Assembly: GCA_937773555.1 (NCBI GenBank)
Contig: CALJVT010000002.1
Coordinates: 804,501-868,500 of the forward strand
Length of the DNA stretch: 64,000 nt
Direction: 5' to 3'
Origin: an uncultured Pseudomonadales bacterium
GTDB lineage: Bacteria; Pseudomonadota; Gammaproteobacteria; Pseudomonadales; Balneatricaceae
Position 1 is the stretch's first letter, and the number at the start of each line of letters is the position of its first letter. Positions 35,819-44,836 of this stretch are shown one piece after another. The notes below the pieces were generated by a model, which was not told where the DNA came from, did not search any database, and saw nothing but the letters and a program-made list of their open reading frames with translations. A program made the position numbers and the translations under genes.

Positions 35819-36759
35819 TAGCGTTGTCCTTTGAACCACGGTGTTAGAAGAGCGCGGGGATATTCTGCACGGCGTGCAACGATCACCAAGGCAAGTATCG
35901 AAAGTATATAAGGCGCCATTAAGAAGACTTGGGAGGGCACAAACGCTCCTACCTCAGTTTGTAAGCGTACTTGAAATGCATCAAAAGCGCCAAACAAGAG
36001 AGCCCCTAATAAAGCTTTTCCTGGACGCCAACTGGCAAATATAACAAGAGCTATACAGATCCAACCACGGCCGTTGACCATGCCGAAGAAAAAAGCATCA
36101 AAAGCTGACATGGTAAGGAAGGCTCCACCTAGAGCCATGCATGCAGAACCCGCTACAATGGCCCCCATGCGCAGGCCATAGACTGACAACCCTTGTGCAT
36201 CAACGGCGTTGGGGTTGTCGCCTACGGCACGTAAAGCTTGGCCTAAGGGTGTGCGGTTGTATACCCACCATACTAAAGCCACCAAAAATAGCGCTAACCA
36301 AGTCATTGCTGTTTGTTGAAATAATACCGGCCCTAAGAAAGGGATATCTGAGAGTATTGGAATATCAAGGGGTTGGAATGGTTCAATACGGGGTGGGCTG
36401 CTCACCTGGGGCAGGGCAGTGCGGTAGGTAAAATAACTCACCGAAGTAGCAAACATGGTGATGCCTAAACCTGACACGTGCTGTGACAGCCCTAATGGCA
36501 CGGTTAAAATGGCGTGAATGAGGCCAAAAAAAGCCCCCGTTAAAGCGGCACAAAGTAACCCAGTCCACAAGCCCGCGCCCAGCCAAACAGCCATCCATCC
36601 CGCCATAGCGCCAGCAGCAAAAATGCCTTCAATGCCTAAGTTTAAAACACCTGATTTTTCACAAATAAGAGCGCCTAAAACGCCAAAAATTAATGGTGTT
36701 GCGATACGCAAAGCAGCGGCCCAAAAATTTTCACTGAGCAAGATTTCTAATATTTCCAT
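35818..36759 (-). CDS. BMP-type nucleoside/base ABC transporter permease (second subunit)
   Basis: 313 residues, about nine hydrophobic segments, the NupC/YufQ-type permease of BMP-family importers. Seen: LGALICEKSGVLNLGIEGIFAAGAMAGW, a strongly conserved family region, and VGDNPNAVDAQGLSVYGLR. It pairs with the permease encoded immediately upstream; start and stop overlap by one base (TAATG) on both sides, so translation is coupled through the operon. Substrate is probably a nucleoside or free base, given the deaminase at the operon end. Confidence 0.9.
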   Translation of the reverse strand: MEILEILLSENFWAAALRIATPLIFGVLGALICEKSGVLNLGIEGIFAAGAMAGWMAVWLGAGLWTGLLCAALTGAFFGLIHAILTVPLGLSQHVSGLGITMFATSVSYFTYRTALPQVSSPPRIEPFQPLDIPILSDIPFLGPVLFQQTAMTWLALFLVALVWWVYNRTPLGQALRAVGDNPNAVDAQGLSVYGLRMGAIVAGSACMALGGAFLTMSAFDAFFFGMVNGRGWICIALVIFASWRPGKALLGALLFGAFDAFQVRLQTEVGAFVPSQVFLMAPYILSILALVIVARRAEYPRALLTPWFKGQR

Positions 36760-37853
36760 TACGCAGCTCCAGAGTCTGTGGCGGATGCTTTTTTATTTGA
36801 CGGCGTCATCTTAATTGTGAAACGGGCAATAAAACCACCAATTAAGACACAGATTAGCGACATGGACACCACTAAGTCAGCTAAATAGCTAGACACTCCC
36901 ATGGCACGACTCATGGTATCGGCTCCCACAAATACTGAGGCTATAAATAGCGCAGCAATCACCACACCCAGAGGAGACAATCCAGCAAGCATGGCTACCA
37001 CAATGCCAGTGTAGCCATATCCAGGAGATAAATCGGTGGTTAGGTAACCGCGCAAGCCTGCTACTTCACTCACACCAGCTAACCCTGCTAGCGCGCCAGA
37101 AATAAGCGCTGCACTCATCAAAGTCCGTTTTACGCCAATGCCTGCGTGCAAAGCGGCGGCGGCATTTTCACCCACTGCTCTAAGTTTCAGCCCCCATACG
37201 CTTTTAGATAGCATTATGTGGGCTATTACAGCGGCCACCAGAGCAATGACTAAGCCATAGTGCAGGCGCATACGCGGCAGTATCTGGGGCAACAAAGCAT
37301 TGTCTACCACTGGGCTAGACTGTGGCCACCCCATACCCATAGGGTCTTTTAGAGGGCCCTCGAGCATCATCTGGATAAATATTAAGATAATAAAGTTAAG
37401 TAATAGTGTGGTCACTACCTCATCTGCACCAAAACGGGTTTTTAAATAAGCTGGGCCAGCCATGCCAAGCGCTCCAGCCAACGCACCGGCAATTAAAATC
37501 ATCGGAATTAAAAGCATGGGAGGGCCGTCAACCCAGCCCGTTCCTACAATTACAGCGGCCATGGCGCCTAAGTAAAGCTGCCCCTCAGCACCGATATTCC
37601 AAAGTTTAGCCCGAAATGCCAAAGTGGCAGCTAAACCAGTAAATATAAGAGGGGTTGCGCGGGTAAGCATTTCTGTAAAGGCGAACATTGAGCCAAAGAT
37701 ACCTTTAGCCATTTCTTGGTAAGCTTCGACTATATTGGCACCTGCAAAGGTCAAAGGTATGGCTGCAAGCAACAGCGCAAGTAGCGCAGAGGCAACTGGG
37801 ACGCCAATGGTTAGGCGGCGCGAGGGAGCTTCCCTAGGTTCTATGCGAATCAT
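36759..37853 (-). CDS. BMP-type nucleoside/base ABC transporter permease (first subunit)
   Basis: 364 residues, NupB/YufP-type permease. Seen: LTRATPLIFTGLAATLAFRAKLWNIGAEGQLYLGAM and KTRFGADEVVTTLLLNFI, both characteristic of BMP-family permeases, and VGENAAAALHAGIGVKR in the coupling region. ATG overlaps the ATPase stop by 4 bases (ATGA). Forms the heterodimeric channel with the next permease. Confidence 0.9.
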   Translation of the reverse strand: MIRIEPREAPSRRLTIGVPVASALLALLLAAIPLTFAGANIVEAYQEMAKGIFGSMFAFTEMLTRATPLIFTGLAATLAFRAKLWNIGAEGQLYLGAMAAVIVGTGWVDGPPMLLIPMILIAGALAGALGMAGPAYLKTRFGADEVVTTLLLNFIILIFIQMMLEGPLKDPMGMGWPQSSPVVDNALLPQILPRMRLHYGLVIALVAAVIAHIMLSKSVWGLKLRAVGENAAAALHAGIGVKRTLMSAALISGALAGLAGVSEVAGLRGYLTTDLSPGYGYTGIVVAMLAGLSPLGVVIAALFIASVFVGADTMSRAMGVSSYLADLVVSMSLICVLIGGFIARFTIKMTPSNKKASATDSGAA

Positions 37854-39376
37854 GAGACTTCTCCCGCCATGAGTAATCCTATTTGTGCTCGGTTATTGCT
37901 TGGGGCCGCGTGCAACTCACCGTCATGCATGATGATAATTCGATCTGACAAAGCCAGTAACTCGTCTAGGTCTTCTGAAATTAATAATACGCCAGCACCT
38001 CGTTTACGTGCCTGTAACAGTCGTTTTCCTACTTCGCTAGCAGCTCCCATATCTAGACCTCTAGTGGGTTGATTAGCCAAAATAAGTTTTGGAGATGCTT
38101 CAAAAACCCTTGCCAGTATGAGTTTTTGGATATTTCCACCTGACAGCAAGCGTGTTTGAGCTTCAATACCGGGCCCACGAATATCATATTTTTGGCTTAA
38201 GTTTTGAGCATTTAATTTGAGTTCTTGATCACGTAAAAAGCCAAACTGCTGAATGTCACTGCTGTCCAGACGTTCAATTGCTAAGTTTTCAGCCACGCTC
38301 ATCGCGCCTATAATACCATCATGATGACGGTCTTCAGGTATTCTGCCTACCCCAGATTTTAGCAGGCTAGTAGGCGTAAATTTATGTATCGGTTGGTTAT
38401 CAATTGCAAGTTCACCTGAAGTGGGCTTGGTTAAACCAGAAATCACCTTGGCTAGAGTAGACTGTCCATTACCAGAAATGCCAGCAATGCCTACTATTTC
38501 GCTGGCAGACACAGTCAAATTTATACCTTCTAGGCTACTGCGAGCACTAGTACCTGCTGCACAGAGGTGAGTTAACTGAAGCACTGGTGCGCCAATCGTT
38601 AGAGGTTCGCGTGGGGTTGCTGGTGTATCAGCACCTACCATTAATTGAGAAATTATTTTCTCGTCTGCATCTTTAGTAGCAATTTCGCCTACTTTTTTTC
38701 CATGCCTTAACACTGCGATACGATGGGAAAAAGCCAGCACTTCACGTAATTTATGAGATATGAATATTACTGACAATCCATCTTTAGCCATGATGTCTAT
38801 ATTGGCAAACAGTGTGTCGGCTTCTTGTGGTGTTAAAACAGCTGTGGGTTCATCTAAGACTAATATGCGCGCATCACGATACAGTGCTTTGAGGATTTCT
38901 ACCCGCTGACGCTCACCCACAGAGAGCTTACCTACGATAGTATCAAGGGGGGCATTTAAGCCTGTGCGATGCATGATATCTTTGATTTTTTCGCGTGCAG
39001 TGCCCATGGAACGGCGCCAGGCAAATAAATTTTCAGAGCCGAGTAAAATATTATCTATAGCAGATAAGTTTTCCGCAAGGGTAAAGTGTTGATGGACCAT
39101 GCCAATACCGGCATCTAGTGCGGCTTGAGGGTGGCCTAAGGTCAAAGGCTTAAGTTGGCCTTGTGTGTTAGCGACTTGGATACTGCCAGAATCTGGCATG
39201 TAGTGGCCAAAAAGCATATTCATTAACGTGGTTTTTCCAGCACCATTTTCTCCTAGCAACGACAGAATCTCTCCACGTTTTAAGTTGATAGTGACCGACT
39301 CATTGGCCACCACTGTGCCAAATCGCTTGCTCAGTTTATTGAGAGAAAGCACCGTGTCATTGATCATAGGGAACAT
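37850..39376 (-). CDS. BMP-type nucleoside/base ABC transporter ATPase, two domains
   Basis: 508 residues, tandem ABC domains as in NupA/YufO and sugar importers. Domain 1 has intact Walker A GENGAGKTT, signature LSVGERQR and Walker B LVLDEPTAVLT. Domain 2 has a changed Walker A (GISGNGQST, Gln for Lys), signature LSGGNIQK and Walker B LILANQPTRGLD without the usual Glu, so only one ATP site is expected to be fully active, which is normal in this group. Two ATG codons (39376 and 39367) are possible starts; neither has a good ribosome site. Confidence 0.9.
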   Translation of the reverse strand: MFPMINDTVLSLNKLSKRFGTVVANESVTINLKRGEILSLLGENGAGKTTLMNMLFGHYMPDSGSIQVANTQGQLKPLTLGHPQAALDAGIGMVHQHFTLAENLSAIDNILLGSENLFAWRRSMGTAREKIKDIMHRTGLNAPLDTIVGKLSVGERQRVEILKALYRDARILVLDEPTAVLTPQEADTLFANIDIMAKDGLSVIFISHKLREVLAFSHRIAVLRHGKKVGEIATKDADEKIISQLMVGADTPATPREPLTIGAPVLQLTHLCAAGTSARSSLEGINLTVSASEIVGIAGISGNGQSTLAKVISGLTKPTSGELAIDNQPIHKFTPTSLLKSGVGRIPEDRHHDGIIGAMSVAENLAIERLDSSDIQQFGFLRDQELKLNAQNLSQKYDIRGPGIEAQTRLLSGGNIQKLILARVFEASPKLILANQPTRGLDMGAASEVGKRLLQARKRGAGVLLISEDLDELLALSDRIIIMHDGELHAAPSNNRAQIGLLMAGEVS

Positions 39377-39460
39377 CCACTAGCAAGAAGGAGGGATAAA
39401 AAATCCCATTAGGTGAAGCGAATCACCCAACAGGATTTTGATACACAAAACAGCCCAATA

Positions 39461-40453
39461 TCAATTATCTGATACAGGAGTCTCATCATTGATAGTAACA
39501 ACAAAGCTGCCATTGCGAATAGCAGCTTCTTTAGCTGCTATAGCAGCAACGATATTGGCAGGCACTAACGTTTTATCAATAGTAAGGGAACCACCATTAT
39601 GTGCCATATAGCTATATTGGCTGTAGTCATCAGCAGTGTATGAACCATCTGCTACTGCACTAACGGCAGTATCAATAGTAGCTTCCATATGCCAAAGGGC
39701 TGAAGCTAAAATAGTTCCAGGGTAATCGCTGGCGGTATCAATAACGTTGCCTATGGCTTTTTTACCACGTTCAACAGCTGCATCAGCTACACCAAAGCGT
39801 TCGGCATACATTACATCAGCCCCGGCATCTATCATTGCAAACGCACTTTCTTTAGCCTTTGGGGGGTCGTACCAACTATCAAGAAAGTTCACTAGAAAAG
39901 TGACATCAGAATTGACTTCACGGGCACCTGCCATAAACGCATGCATTAGCCGATTAACTTCAGGAATAGCATAGCCACCCACCATGCCAATTATATTTGA
40001 CTCACTAACTGCGCCAGCAGCCATGCCTGATAAGTAGGCAGGTTCGTGGATGAAGTTATCAAATACAGAAAAGTTTGGCGCCTGTGGTGCAAAAGAAGAA
40101 CCCATCAAATAGGCTGTCTCAGGATAGTCGGCAGCGACTTTACGAGCTGCGCGCTCAAGACCAAAAACTTCACCAACGATAAGGTCTACTCCTTGCTCAG
40201 CATACTCTCGCATCACGCGCTCGTAGTCTGTATTGGAGACATTTTCAGAATATACATACTCAATTTCACCACGTTTTTCAGCTGCACTAAGGGCAATATG
40301 GATGCGACTTATCCATTGTTGTTCAACCGGTAGGGTGAAAATTCCAGCCACTTTAATAGTGCCAGCAACGACTACGGCTGGTGATAATATCAAACCAAAA
40401 GCAACTGCAGCTATAAGCATGCGTGCCTTTGACACTAAATACATTAACTTCAT
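39461..40453 (-). CDS. BMP-family substrate-binding protein
   Basis: 330 residues. Signal peptide with the hydrophobic core MLIAAVAFGLILSPAVVVAG; no lipobox Cys, so probably free periplasmic rather than a lipoprotein. The Bmp (PnrA-like) domain begins KVAGIFTLPVEQQWISRIH; motifs EYAEQGVDLIVGEVFG and SGMAAGAVSESNIIGMVGGYAIPEVNR are typical. BMP proteins of this type bind nucleosides or, in some clades, free bases such as hypoxanthine and pyrimidines. First gene of the five-gene importer-deaminase operon; a RutR-like operator lies 53 bases upstream of the start. Confidence 0.9.
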   Translation of the reverse strand: MKLMYLVSKARMLIAAVAFGLILSPAVVVAGTIKVAGIFTLPVEQQWISRIHIALSAAEKRGEIEYVYSENVSNTDYERVMREYAEQGVDLIVGEVFGLERAARKVAADYPETAYLMGSSFAPQAPNFSVFDNFIHEPAYLSGMAAGAVSESNIIGMVGGYAIPEVNRLMHAFMAGAREVNSDVTFLVNFLDSWYDPPKAKESAFAMIDAGADVMYAERFGVADAAVERGKKAIGNVIDTASDYPGTILASALWHMEATIDTAVSAVADGSYTADDYSQYSYMAHNGGSLTIDKTLVPANIVAAIAAKEAAIRNGSFVVTINDETPVSDN

Positions 40454-40505
40454 AATACAACCCTCACATTAATTTATTTTTATTGAATGATTACTTAAGC
40501 ATAAA

Positions 40506-40521
40506 CTGACCAAGCGGTCAA
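40506..40521 (-). promoter_or_regulatory. RutR-like operator of the importer-deaminase operon
   Basis: On the minus strand TTGACCGCTTGGTCAG, 12 of 14 defined positions of TTGACCA-N2-TGGTCAA. The TTGACC part can serve as the -35 of a promoter reading toward the BMP gene, so RutR binding would block it. No convincing -10 could be fixed. Confidence 0.7.
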
Positions 40522-40572
40522 CTTTTCACAAAATTCTTGGGCGCTTTAGCACTATCAGCAGTGGGGTTTTCA

Positions 40573-41250
40573 TTATTCAGTGGTGCCACTATTTTGCCTT
40601 TCTAGGTGATGAATTACATCTTCAATTTGTTCCCCCTGAAGCCGAACATGATCACGCATTAGCTGGTAAGCAGCGTCCCCTTGGGAGTTTGATATTGCTT
40701 TGAGTAGAGCATCATGTTCATCAACTGATTGAGCCATGTAGCCAGGCAAGCTGGACACATAATGCCGATATGGGAAAGTAATTATACGAGCTGTGCTGAG
40801 CTGGCTCTGCAACATTGCATTGTGTGAACCCTCAATAATCAAGTTATGAAAAACCATATTCATAGCATTGAACGTTTCTGTATCCTTTACTGCAGCGGCC
40901 TTTTGGCAAAGGGCATTGGCATCGAAGGCTTTAATAATTTGTTCATGGCGCATTCTCTTTGCTGCTTGTCTGGCAGCAAGGCCTTCAAGTTCTGCAACAA
41001 CCAAAAAGGCATCAAGTAATTCAGAAATGCTCAAGGACGCCACGAGCGCTCCACGCCGGCCATTATCAGTGACTAATCGAGTTTCAACAAGTTGCCTGAT
41101 TGCTTCACGCACTGGGGTTCGTGAAACACCAAATTCTTCAGCAAGTAACCTTTCAGGAAGCCGGTCTCCAGGCTTTAATTCACGTTTTATTATTCGTGCT
41201 TCAATCGCAGTTGCAATAAGCTTTGCCTTGCGCTTTTCTGTGCCGCTCAT
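40573..41250 (-). CDS. GntR-family regulator, FCD (FadR) subfamily
   Basis: 225 residues. Winged HTH GDRLPERLLAEEFGVSRTPVREAIRQLVETRLV at the N terminus, then an all-helical FCD domain with metal/effector His residues (FHNLIIEGSHNAML, DEHDALLKAI and MRDHVRLQ). It starts 9 bases after the ALDH stop, on the same transcript. The promoter region of that transcript and of the divergent ADH operon holds a TTGGTATACCAA palindrome of the kind bound by FCD regulators, so autoregulation plus control of both sides is likely. The effector is probably a carboxylate or related acid of the pathway. Confidence 0.9.
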   Translation of the reverse strand: MSGTEKRKAKLIATAIEARIIKRELKPGDRLPERLLAEEFGVSRTPVREAIRQLVETRLVTDNGRRGALVASLSISELLDAFLVVAELEGLAARQAAKRMRHEQIIKAFDANALCQKAAAVKDTETFNAMNMVFHNLIIEGSHNAMLQSQLSTARIITFPYRHYVSSLPGYMAQSVDEHDALLKAISNSQGDAAYQLMRDHVRLQGEQIEDVIHHLERQNSGTTE

Positions 41251-41259
41251 GGTGCTGTA

Positions 41260-42774
41260 TCACCCATACCTTTGTCCATCCTTAAACCAGTCATCGTAGC
41301 CCTCTTGAGTACGGATTACGATAGATTTTTTTGTCAGATAGGCGCGCAGAGCGTCCCAACCATTTTCTTTACCGAAGCCACTATCTCTGACTCCGCCCCA
41401 TACAGACCTAGGGTCATTACGATGGTGGTCATTGAGCCAGATGACGCCACCTCTGATTTTTTTTGATAATCTATGAGCCCGGCCAATATCTCGGGACCAA
41501 ATGGAAACGCCAAGGCCAAAATCACCTGCATTGGCACAATTAATGGCCTCTTCATCATTGCTGACCTTAGTAAGTGATATAACGGGGCCAAAAACCTCGT
41601 CAAGAAACAAAGTGTGGTCTGCTTTAACGTCAGCAAATACCGTAGGGCGTATATAAAACCCATTAATTAACTCGCCATCAAGCTCTAAAAGATCTAGCCC
41701 AGAAATTTGTCTGGCGCCTTGGGCTTTTGCTGTCTTAATAAACGCTTTGCATCGATCAAGTGATTTGCGACAGATCACGGGACCCATTTGTGTGCTTTCG
41801 TCCATGGGGTCGCCCAGCCGTATTTGATCTGCTCTTTGAGCCAGTCTTTTGGCAAACTCATCGTAAATAGACTCGTGCACAATAATGCGAGACCCAGCAA
41901 CACAGGTTTGACCAGATGCAACGAAGGCAGAAAACAAAACACCAGCAACAGCTGCATCAATATCTGCATCTTCGCAAACGACAACAGGCGTTTTGCCTCC
42001 CAGTTCCATTGTTGTCCTGATTAACCTTTTGCCCGCCACGCTTGCAACCTTTCGGCCAGTTGAAGTGCCCCCAGTAAGGTCAATGAAGTGAATGTCGTCA
42101 GCCATACAAAGAGCCTCACCTGTTGTGGCATCTCCAGTGACCACATTAACTACGCCATCTGGTAATCCAGCTTCAGTAGCAAGAGCGGCGATGACTAGCG
42201 CCGAGACAGGGGCTAGCTCGGAGGGTTTAATTACGCAGGTATTCCCTGCTGCCAGCGCAGCAGACAGCTTTTTGACCAGAATAAGTACAGGGTGGTTCCA
42301 GGGTGTCAGCAAGGCTGTTGGTCCCAATGGCTCGTATTGAGTCAAAGTGACATAATCTCCCTTGACATAGTTTGCCTCTCCCTCCAAACCTGGAGCTATA
42401 CCGGCGTAATACTCTAACCATTCGGGTATACGCGACATTTGTGCATTCATTTCACGCAATGCCCGCCCTGTTATTTTGGATTCCAGCACTGCTAGCAATG
42501 AAATATTTTGCCTAATAATCTCGGCAAACGCTCTAAGGTATCTGCCGCGGTCTAGGGCATCTAATCCCGCCCAAGCGGGAAATGCAGCGCTTGCGGCAGA
42601 TACGGCAGCTCGAATGTCTTCAGCATTGCCATTAGGTACGGTCGTAAATGGTATTCCCCTAGCGGGATCCAAAACGGTTATTTCAGACCCTGATGTTGAG
42701 GCGCGAAATTGGCCACCATAAAACAGGCCTTTGTTTGTTCCGGGTATCAAAAACTCTTTTACGATGCTCGACAT
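41260..42774 (-). CDS. NAD(P)+-dependent aldehyde dehydrogenase
   Basis: 504 residues. Family motifs: LTPWNHPVLILVKKLSAALAAGN, DLTGGTSTGRKV, catalytic Glu in MELGGKTPVVV and catalytic Cys in SGQTCVAGSRI; the C-terminal FGPVISLTKV and GVRDSGFGKENG complete the fold. The substrate aldehyde is not readable. It is divergent from an ADH/SDR operon and co-transcribed with the GntR regulator. In a pyrimidine context it might oxidise malonate or methylmalonate semialdehyde from the amino acid products, but it lacks the marks of a CoA-acylating MmsA that I would look for, and this is speculation. Confidence 0.9.
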   Translation of the reverse strand: MSSIVKEFLIPGTNKGLFYGGQFRASTSGSEITVLDPARGIPFTTVPNGNAEDIRAAVSAASAAFPAWAGLDALDRGRYLRAFAEIIRQNISLLAVLESKITGRALREMNAQMSRIPEWLEYYAGIAPGLEGEANYVKGDYVTLTQYEPLGPTALLTPWNHPVLILVKKLSAALAAGNTCVIKPSELAPVSALVIAALATEAGLPDGVVNVVTGDATTGEALCMADDIHFIDLTGGTSTGRKVASVAGKRLIRTTMELGGKTPVVVCEDADIDAAVAGVLFSAFVASGQTCVAGSRIIVHESIYDEFAKRLAQRADQIRLGDPMDESTQMGPVICRKSLDRCKAFIKTAKAQGARQISGLDLLELDGELINGFYIRPTVFADVKADHTLFLDEVFGPVISLTKVSNDEEAINCANAGDFGLGVSIWSRDIGRAHRLSKKIRGGVIWLNDHHRNDPRSVWGGVRDSGFGKENGWDALRAYLTKKSIVIRTQEGYDDWFKDGQRYG

Positions 42775-42862
42775 TATCTTTCCTTCTGGTTAATAAAGTA
42801 ACAACCGCTTGGTTAATACGCTATGGAGAGATTTAAATAAAAGTACCAATTTCTAAATATTG

Positions 42863-42986
42863 TATACCAAATATAATATTACAGATATAAATTGGCACCT
42901 ATGGATAAAATATTAAACTACTAGGCAGTATTTTAGATAATATGCTAGTGTAATATACCAAATATGTATTATTGGTATACCAAATA
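42863..42986. repeat. Three direct copies of TATACCAAATA in the ALDH/ADH intergenic region
   Basis: TATACCAAATA occurs at 42863-42873, 42954-42964 and 42976-42986. The last two start 22 bases apart (two helical turns). Flanks differ: TTG, AA and TTGG precede the cores, so only the third is a full palindrome. These look like half or full GntR operators between the divergent ALDH-GntR and ADH-SDR-racemase transcripts. Confidence 0.65.
42972..42983. promoter_or_regulatory. GntR-type operator palindrome
   Basis: Perfect 12-bp palindrome TTGGTATACCAA, directly upstream of the AAGGAG ribosome site of the ADH gene. The length and central TATA fit operators of FCD-type GntR regulators. A regulator bound here should block the ADH promoter or transcript start. 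Confidence 0.65.
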
Positions 42987-43003
42987 ATAAAAGGAGAAGC
43001 GTG

Positions 43004-44029
43004 ATGCCTGCAGATAAAACCATGAGAGCCGCGTTGTTGACCGAATATGGCGCGCCACTTGAAGTAAAAACTGTTGCGCGCCCAAGCCCCAGAGCAGGGG
43101 AAATATTGGTCAAAATTGAAGCTAGTGGAGTCTGTTTTACAGATGTGCACATTCATAGGGGGGATCACGCCTCACCCAATCCACTGCCTTTAATTATGGG
43201 GCACGAAGGGGTTGGTCAAGTGGTAGAAGTAGGCACACCTAACGGTCGGTTTAACATTGGTGACCGTGTTGGTATTGGATACGTATACAGTGCTTGTGGT
43301 CACTGTAGGGAGTGCCACACAGGGGGTGAGAACTATTGCGCTGACTTTGATGCCACGGGCTACTCAGTGAGTGGGTGCTTTGCTGAGTATGTATGCCTTC
43401 GCCAAGATTGGGCCACTGCTATTCCCAACAATGTATCTGCTATTGAAGCTGCACCTTTAATGTGTGCAGGTTCTGCAGCCTACGCTTCGTTAAAGAAATC
43501 AGGCCTTAAAGCAGGTGATACTGTGGCAATATTTGGCCTTGGTGGTTTGGGTCAATACGCAATTCAAATTGCTAAACAATCTGGCATGAGGGTCATTGCG
43601 GTCGATGTTGACCAGGATAAATTAGAGACGGCTAAAAAGCTGGGTGCTGATGAGGTAGTGGTTGCCAATATCGATTCAATTGCATTGATTAAAGCTCTTG
43701 GCGGTGCGGATGGCTGTGTTAACTTTGCGCCAGTTGGGGCTACTTGGCCTTTAATGCTGGCTGTTTGTAAACCACGAGCAAAGATTGTTTTGACAGCCGT
43801 TCCAGCCGATCAACTTGCTTTTTACGCCCACGAACTTATCGAGCGTGGACTGCAAGTGATTGGTAGCTCTGCGTCAAACCGGCAGGAAATGAGTGAACTC
43901 TTGCAACTTGCAGCAAATGGAAAAATTAAAGGCGTGATCAGTACTAGATCGCTAGATGAGGTCAATATTGCCCTTGCCGACCTGCAAGCAGGCAAGGCCG
44001 CAGGGCGAACAGTATTAGACTTCCATTAA
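43004..44029 (+). CDS. Zinc-dependent alcohol dehydrogenase
   Basis: 341 residues. Catalytic zinc ligands C44 (ASGVCFTD) and H67/E68 (MGHEGVGQVVE), structural zinc Cys cluster C98, C101, C104 and C112 (CGHCRECHTGGENYC), Rossmann GLGGLGQYAIQIAKQSG. Closest in look to bacterial AdhA/AdhP-type dehydrogenases. ATG 43004 is chosen because AAGGAG ends 7 bases before it; a GTG at 43001 is adjacent. First gene of an operon with an SDR and a racemase-family gene. Confidence 0.88.
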   Translation: MPADKTMRAALLTEYGAPLEVKTVARPSPRAGEILVKIEASGVCFTDVHIHRGDHASPNPLPLIMGHEGVGQVVEVGTPNGRFNIGDRVGIGYVYSACGHCRECHTGGENYCADFDATGYSVSGCFAEYVCLRQDWATAIPNNVSAIEAAPLMCAGSAAYASLKKSGLKAGDTVAIFGLGGLGQYAIQIAKQSGMRVIAVDVDQDKLETAKKLGADEVVVANIDSIALIKALGGADGCVNFAPVGATWPLMLAVCKPRAKIVLTAVPADQLAFYAHELIERGLQVIGSSASNRQEMSELLQLAANGKIKGVISTRSLDEVNIALADLQAGKAAGRTVLDFH

Positions 44030-44053
44030 ATAAGACTACTGAAAGGCTTTATT

Positions 44054-44836
44054 ATGGACTTAAAACTTACAGGAAAAACAGCGCTAATTACTGGCGCTTC
44101 CATGGGAATAGGAGAGCATTTAGCTAATGTGTTTGCATCTGAAGGAGTGAACTTGCACCTCACTGCAAGAAGTGCTGATAAGCTTAAACAACTCCAAACT
44201 CATATTCAAGATACCCATGGAGTTACCGTAAACTGCCATCCCTCCGACCTAACTCTCAGTGGTGCTTGTGAAGCACTGTCGGAAAGTGTAGGTAAAGTCG
44301 ACATTCTTGTTAATAATGCTGGGGCTATTCCAAGTGGCACTCTTTGGGACGTGGATGAAGCCGCTTGGCGTAAAGGCTGGGATCTTAAAGTGATGGGATA
44401 CATCAACTTGTGCCGGTTGTTTTATAAAAAAATGCAGGCAGCTGGAGAGGGGGTAATTATCAACAATATTGGCAATGGTGGTGAGGTATATGATCCAAAA
44501 TACATCGCGGGCACCACTGGTAATGCTAGTTTGATGGCGTTTACCCGGGCTCTTGGTGGGCACAGCTTAGACGATAATATTCGTGTTGTGGGCGTCAACC
44601 CTGGCCCAGTAAATACTGATCGTATTTACAATATGCTTAAAAAACGTGCAGCAAACGACCTAGGTGATGCCAGTAAATTTACTCAGTTAGAAGCAAACTA
44701 CCCACTCGGCCGCCCAGCTCATAAGCATGAAGTGTCAGATCTGATTGTTTTCTTATCATCTTTTCGGTCTGGTTATACCTCAGGGTCCATTTTTACTGTT
44801 GACGGCGGCATCGCTTCGCGTCGGTCTATCATTTGA
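44054..44836 (+). CDS. Short-chain dehydrogenase/reductase with atypical catalytic residues
   Basis: 260 residues. Cofactor motif TGASMGIG (13-20) and NNAG (87-90) are normal, and the C terminus has the usual PLGRPAHKHEVSDLIVFL and SGSIFTVDGG. The active site is not: Y150 is present (KYIAGTTGNAS), but the Lys four residues later is Thr, and the usual catalytic Ser and Asn positions appear to be Asn/Gly and Lys. The variant YxxGxxGNAxLMAFTRALGG occurs in a recognisable SDR subgroup, so the protein may be functional with a different mechanism. Substrate unknown. GAAAGGC precedes the ATG. Confidence 0.85.
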   Translation: MDLKLTGKTALITGASMGIGEHLANVFASEGVNLHLTARSADKLKQLQTHIQDTHGVTVNCHPSDLTLSGACEALSESVGKVDILVNNAGAIPSGTLWDVDEAAWRKGWDLKVMGYINLCRLFYKKMQAAGEGVIINNIGNGGEVYDPKYIAGTTGNASLMAFTRALGGHSLDDNIRVVGVNPGPVNTDRIYNMLKKRAANDLGDASKFTQLEANYPLGRPAHKHEVSDLIVFLSSFRSGYTSGSIFTVDGGIASRRSII

